From positions 7,587,420-7,651,419 of the forward strand of contig CM060475.1 of NCBI GenBank assembly GCA_030544235.1: a stretch of 64,000 bases of DNA, given 5' to 3'. The position numbers were made by a program, and so were the translations under genes. The DNA is from Lepturacanthus savala. Lineage: Eukaryota > Chordata > Actinopteri > Scombriformes > Trichiuridae. The notes beneath the pieces are model-generated. The model saw only the letters and a program-made list of their open reading frames with translations, was not told the DNA's origin and did not search any database. Position 1 is the first letter of the stretch. Every line of letters starts with the position of its first letter. Positions 59,049 through 64,000 of the stretch are shown piece by piece.

Positions 59049-59543
59049 GTGAGTGAAACAGGCGCGAATGGACGTTTGAAGCTAATTCTCCACTGGTGAA
59101 GTTAGCCCGGAGCTAACAGCCGGGATAGCAGGACGGGCTCCGTCTATTTGCTGCGATACAATAACAGAATGAGAGCCGGAGCCGACGGTGTGTTTCTCTG
59201 TGGTTTTTAAATTAATTTTTTTTTTAATTAATTAATTTATTTTAAATATATTTTAGCTCCGGGGGTGAGACTATACGCTTATTGACTGTTTTCGACTTTT
59301 TTTTTTTTTAGAAGCTGCTTTTCTAACCCGGCCCGGGAAGTAGTCGGGGGCCGGTGATGGCACCGTTACTGTCCGTTGGAGGAAGAGGAAGAGGAAGCAG
59401 CTGATGAAGACGGCGATGAAGAGGAGGAGGAGGAGGAGGAGGACATGCGGGTAGCCGCCTGCTGACGGACGGTTCGACCCCGCAGAGAGAGCTCTGTCTC
59501 CCCGCAAAACCCGCAGCGGACCCCGGGGGAAAGAGCCGCGAAG

Positions 59544-62500
59544 ATGCCGCGGAGGAAACAGTCCAACCCGCAGCCGGTCAAACGTGAGTTCACGCGGTTT
59601 TTTTTGTCTTTTTTTGCCGTTTCCCGCAGCTATAAAACGTCCCCGCAGCGTCTCAGATGACAATTTACTGTTAAACCGCTTTAATTCCACTTGTTTAGTG
59701 TATTTCTCAACTTATTCTACTCGTTTACCGAAGAACCAGCCACGTTACTCTGAAGTAACCAAGTACTTTTACTCAAGTACTGGACTGGAGGACAGTTTAT
59801 GGAGTATTTCTACTCCCCTGTATTTCAGAGGGAAGTATTAAATATAGTGTTTAATTCATGTTATATATATATGTGTGTGTGTGTGTGTGTATTCATCTAG
59901 TTTTTTTATATTAATGTGTGTTTATAGCTTCTTTACTTATGAGTATTTATACTTTCCTATATTTCTAAGGGAAATATTGACTCCACGACATTAATCTGCT
60001 GTTTTAGCTCATTTTAAATGCAGATTTGACATAACTGATGATACGTGACGCTTTTAAAACGCATGTTAAAGATGGTTGGTTTTCGATAAATGATCCAGTA
60101 TTTGACCAAACATCCAGTTGAGAACCACTGGAATAGATCCGATTAAATGATCCTTTAGAGAAACCAACAAGAACTTATCTCCTGTCGACAGTTGTGGTTC
60201 GGCTGGACTCTCCTCTTCCTCCTCTCTGCTTCCTGCCTCCACTTCCTCTTCACAGGCCTCCTCCTCCTCCTCCACATGACCTCCCCCTACCTCCTCCTGA
60301 CCTCCTCCCACCTCCCACCTCCTTCCTTTCTCTACTTCTCGCTTCATTTTTCATTCCTTCTGGTCGTTTTCTACATTGAGGTGAAAATAAATGGAGTGAT
60401 CAATTAATAAAATGGCAAAACTTTAACTTTAAACTAAGTAGTAATAATAATATATGTCTGGTGTGGATCAGCAGCAGTTTACTGTCAGCCGGTGTCGTCA
60501 GAGTTCCTTCTTCCTGTTTCCGGAGGATTCTCCAACGACGACTTATCTCATCCTCGCTCACTTCCTCTGTTCTCTGCTTCTTTTTTTTTTCGGACTATCC
60601 GGCTTCCTCCTCTTTGTTTTCTATGGACAGTTAGAAGTTTTAAGACTTTAATAGAGCTTAAAATGAAATGTGTGTTCTGTCTCTAGTGGACTCTGAGGAC
60701 TCTGAGGTCCTGGTCTCTGAGCCTGGTTCTCTGGTCCTGGACGGAGACTTCCTGCTGAGTGGAGAACTGGAGTTTGGAGACTCTGAGCTCATCGGGCTGG
60801 ACCGAGACCCAGGTCAGACACACGCCATTAATTTAAACTCTAAATAAAACCCAGAGTGCAGCAGAAAGACGTTGACGTGATGATGTTTTTGTTGTTTGGG
60901 GTCCAGTGTTTTCTCTGAGTGGAGATGATGCTGCGGCTCCATCCGTCTCCTCCTTCCTGTCCTGTCGAGGCTGTGGTCAGACGCTGGGAGACGCTCCTCT
61001 GGCTGCAGGCCTGGGTCTAGGTACATTATTACTGGATTATTACATTATTATTACATTTAACGCACCGACCATTTCAGTTGGCAGTCGGTGTTAAAAATGA
61101 CCATGTTTGGGGTAAAAAAAAAAGGTGACGATGGAGGGTGGATCCTACGTTTCCCATCATGCAGCAGCCGATCTCTGCTTTCCTTGCTGCAGGCGTGGGT
61201 CTGGACTTGGGGGCGGAGCTTTACTGTCTCACCTGTGAGGAGGGCGTCCGGGGCACGGCCGTCCCGGACTACGTGGAGGGGCCCGACCCGCCGGGCCGGG
61301 CCGTCGCCGACGGGAAGAGGAGGGGCGTGGCCCCGGCGGGCGGCGCCCAGGTGAAGCTGTACCCGTGCTCCCTTTGCTCCTTCACCTCCCGCTACTCCAA
61401 CCACCTGAAGCGCCACATGAGGACCCACGACGGGCAGAAGCCGTTCCGCTGCCCCGCCTGCCCCTACGCCTCGGCCCAGCTGGTCAACCTGCAGCGGCAC
61501 AAGCGCACGCACACCGGAGAGAAACCGTACCGCTGTCACCGCTGCAGCTACGCGTGCAGCTCCCTGGGAAACCTCCGCAGGCACCAGCGCATGCACAGCC
61601 AGGACCCGAACCAGGACCAGGAAGCACTGAAGAAGGAGAAGAAACGCAGCAGGAGGAGGAAAAACAAGAAGGAAACTCAAGAAGGTGGGAAAATGATATA
61701 GAAAACAGAGGGAGGAGGCAAAAACAAGAAGGCAGTTTTTGTTTGTTCCAGATCTGAATATATTCCTAATTAAAGTTTTAAATAAATGCCGACTCACTAG
61801 AGAACACTGAAGATATGAAGCGGAGAAACGGTCAAATTTAAAACCTTAAATCCAAGAATGAAATCATCAGAGCGACAGTTTTCATGTGTTTAAGTTTTAC
61901 GCTCGTGTTTCATGGAGCGTTACGTTGAGACGATGATAAAGGTCAGGGGGTTTTCAGTCTTTGGGGGAAATGTGTGCACTTTTAATTCTTGGTCTCACTG
62001 AGCAGGGAAAAAAAAAAGCAGAAGCGACAAGTGGAAAGTGAAAGAGTTAAAAAAAAACTAAAAAAAAAATGAGGAAGTTTGATTCACGGCTTCATCAGGC
62101 TGAAGTTTAGCCCTGAAATGAATAAAATAAAACGCCTCCCACAGTCATTCTGGGTATGAAGAAAAGCTCAGGAAACACTCTAATAAAAGCTGTGGATGGA
62201 TTTAAAGGAGTGGTCTAATATTTAATAGTTTCTTCTATTTTTAAAGTTCTTACGTCTGAGAAGTAAAAGGAGGAAGAAACGATTCAGTTTGAGCTTTTAC
62301 TGAAATGAAACTCGGACCTGAGTCAACATATGTCTGTATTATTCTGCCGTTAATATGTGTTTCAGTGGTGTCAGACCTGACTCTGAGGGTCTCCCAGGAC
62401 TCGGCTTACCTGCAGACTCTGGGGGGTCTGGGGTCTCCCTCCGCCCCCCTTCCTGTCCTCCTGTTCCCTCTCTGCTGCCGAATGTGTGGTCTGACGCTGG

Positions 62501-63369
62501 AGGAGAAGGAGGAGGAGGAGGAGGCAGGACAGGTACGTCTGTAGAGACGTCTGTAAGAAGAAAACGTCCAGATTCTCTGGTTCCAGCTTCTCTGATTATT
62601 TCCTGGTTTCTTTAGTCTCTAGAATAATAAACTGATGATCTCTGGGTTGTGGTGTGTACAGTAGATTTCTATATATGTGTTTATTTCAGCGGTTTGTTGT
62701 TTCCAGGTGTGTCGCCGCTGCTCCTTGGATCTTCTGAACAAAGATGGCGGCGGTGGCGGCGGTGGTGGTGTCGCCCCATGCAGCCCGGCGGTGGCGGCCG
62801 CGGCGACCCCGCCCCCCCACAGCCGATGTGGGCGTGGCCGGCGTGACGGCAGCAAGCTGTACCACTGCCCCCGCTGCCCCTTCCTGTCCCACTACCCCAA
62901 CCACCTGGCCCGCCACGCCCACACCCACTCGCGGGAGAAGCCGCACTGCTGCCCCCACTGCGTCTACGCCTCCTCGCACCTCGACAACCTCAAGCGGCAC
63001 CTGCGCGTTCACACGGGAGAGAAACCCTACCAGTGCCCGTCCTGCAGCTACTGCTGCGGGAACCTGGCCAACCTGCGGCGCCACGAGCGCATCCACTCGG
63101 GCGCCAAGCCCTTCCGCTGCGGCGTGTGCGGCTACTCGTGCAACCAGAGCATGAACCTGAAGCGTCACATGCTGCGGCACACGGGGGAGAAACCGTACTC
63201 CTGCGGGCGCTGCTGCTACACCACGGGACACTGGGACAACTACAAACGGCACCAGAGGAAACACGGACACCACGCGGACGCCTGGGACAAGCACGCCGAG
63301 GCGTGGAGCAAAGGCGCGCCGGCGGAGGTGGAGGCGTGGAGCAAAGAGGCGCAGCCTGGACAGGGATAA
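59544..63369 (+). CDS. znf513: Zinc finger protein 513
   Basis: Six coding exons: 59544-59583, 60687-60812, 60907-61020, 61193-61684, 62366-62532 and 62707-63369; phases agree, 533 aa (human 541). The start MPRRKQSNPQPVK is almost identical to human ZNF513 MPRRKQSHPQPVK. A short acidic region (LVLDGDFLLSGELEF) and CxxC pairs follow. Then come three C2H2 fingers (about 150-230): YPCSLCSFTSRYSNHLKRH, FRCPACPYASAQLVNLQRH and YRCHRCSYACSSLGNLRRH. A linker carries two more CxxC pairs (CCRMCGLTLEE, VCRRCSLDLL). Five further fingers (about 365-503) end YTTGHWDNYKRHQRKHGH, identical in layout to human. Total eight, as in human. It is a nuclear transcription factor; a human missense allele is linked to retinitis pigmentosa 58, with retinal targets including PAX6 and photoreceptor promoters. 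The linker is poly-Gly and poly-Ala-rich here. A small extra exon between 59584 and 60686 cannot be excluded. Confidence 0.96.
59584..60686. other. znf513 intron 1
   Basis: AT-rich first half with a (TATG)/(TG) run near 59865. CT-rich patches occur at 60205-60345 and before 60600. Their proline/leucine frames are compositional. Confidence 0.5.
61685..62365. other. znf513 intron 4
   Basis: Purine-rich start, otherwise unremarkable. AATAAA motifs near 61782 could allow a short three-finger transcript, but no other support is visible. Confidence 0.45.
62555..62650. mobile_element. Dispersed repeat fragment in znf513 intron 5
   Basis: GAAAACGTCCAGATTCTCTG, CCAGCTTCTCTGATTATTTC, CTGGTTTCTTTAGTCTCTAG and AATAAACTGATGATCTCTGG, same family as 26747-26915. 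It occupies most of this 174-bp intron. Confidence 0.65.
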
Positions 63370-64000
63370 GGGTGTGTGTGTGTGTGTTATAGTGTGTGTG
63401 TGTGTGTGATAAAACACTGGTGATAATCTCAGGTTCCATTGGTTTAATGCTGCACTGCCTCTATTTAAAGGGCCATTACACTCACTTTAAATCGCTCTGC
63501 TTCAAAAATCTCTATTTTTTCCTCTAAAGATGATCTATATTTTGTAAATGTTGCTGGATTTTTTTTTTAACAGCAGTTCCTCATCATCATCTCACAAGCT
63601 TTAACTTCCTCTGATTCTGTTTTTTTGTTGGGTTTGTTTGTTCCAGAAAGACGTGAAATTATAGGATTTGAGAATTTTCCTGGAAAAAACGGTGGATTTG
63701 CTGAAAAACTCCTAACGTGAAGTTAATGACAAAAGAAAGAATGGATTCAAATCTCTGTAGAAGATGTTTAAAAATTAAAATATTACTGTTTTTTGTTTTT
63801 TTTTTAATTATCACAAATTTATTTGTAGAACCTTTTTTTAAAGTTGTGATCATTTTCCCAGTTTCTGTTCAAACTGGAGCATAAATTATTTCTGCTTTCA
63901 GTAAATATCCTGAAAGAAACCAGGTTTTATGGTGAATCTGCAGGAGAATAAAGACTTTTAATCATTTAACTTAATTCAGAGGGTTTATTTTCCTTTTTAA
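63370..64000. other. znf513 3' UTR
   Basis: (TG)n just after the stop, AT-rich sequence, and AATAAA at 63947, a likely poly(A) signal. Confidence 0.6.

Noticed and set aside
62686..63439. 243-aa and 149-aa minus frames over the znf513 fingers
   Set aside because: Antisense shadows of tandem C2H2 codons.

Overview
This is a vertebrate nuclear window, almost certainly from a ray-finned (teleost) fish. Genes are split by GT-AG introns, several only about 75-150 bp long. Introns and intergenic DNA are full of (CA)n and of minisatellites. Hairpin-like hAT MITEs and fragments of a repeat I associate with fish genomes recur. The conceptual proteins are clear orthologues of vertebrate genes. I cannot name the species.

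Layout, left to right. (1) 1-10200, plus: the 3' half of rpgr. The last RCC1-like exon and linker exons lead to two alternative 3' ends: an ORF15-type acidic exon (stop at 6382), and a set of further exons ending in a CaaX box, CSLL (stop at 9410). (2) 10380-13915, plus: dynlt3, five exons, with a large CA/TATATAAC array in its 3' region. (3) 14635-16373: intergenic minisatellites. (4) 16429-25504, minus: cybb (NOX2/gp91phox), complete, 13 exons, 565 aa; four different minisatellites fill its introns. (5) 25505-35340: a long non-coding interval with two arrays of one ~60-bp satellite on either side of a GC-rich possible first exon. (6) 35343-41310, plus: a class I cytokine receptor of the GH/prolactin receptor family, nine coding exons, 448 aa, combining GHR-type and PRLR-type hallmarks. 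(7) 45196-52110, plus: styxl2 (dusp27), a muscle pseudophosphatase, five exons, 1129 aa. (8) 54754-58108, plus: an ermin-like gene, two recognised coding exons, with an ERM-type actin-binding tail. (9) 58860-63952, plus: znf513, six coding exons, eight C2H2 fingers.

The order and relative orientation rpgr(+), dynlt3(+), cybb(-) is the mirror of the human Xp11.4 block as I remember it, minus the genes found between DYNLT3 and RPGR in human. This supports orthology. The genes form no pathway: they cover ciliary transport (rpgr), dynein (dynlt3), phagocyte superoxide (cybb), hormone signalling (receptor), sarcomere assembly (styxl2), myelin cytoskeleton (ermin-like) and transcription (znf513).

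Exon coordinates come from reading splice sites by eye and checking reading-frame phase at each junction. Every junction reported for cybb, dynlt3, the receptor, styxl2 and znf513 keeps the frame. Most other open frames in the window are translations of tandem repeats and were left out. I saw no CRISPR, viral gene, rRNA or convincing tRNA; tRNA and ncRNA were not searched exhaustively.
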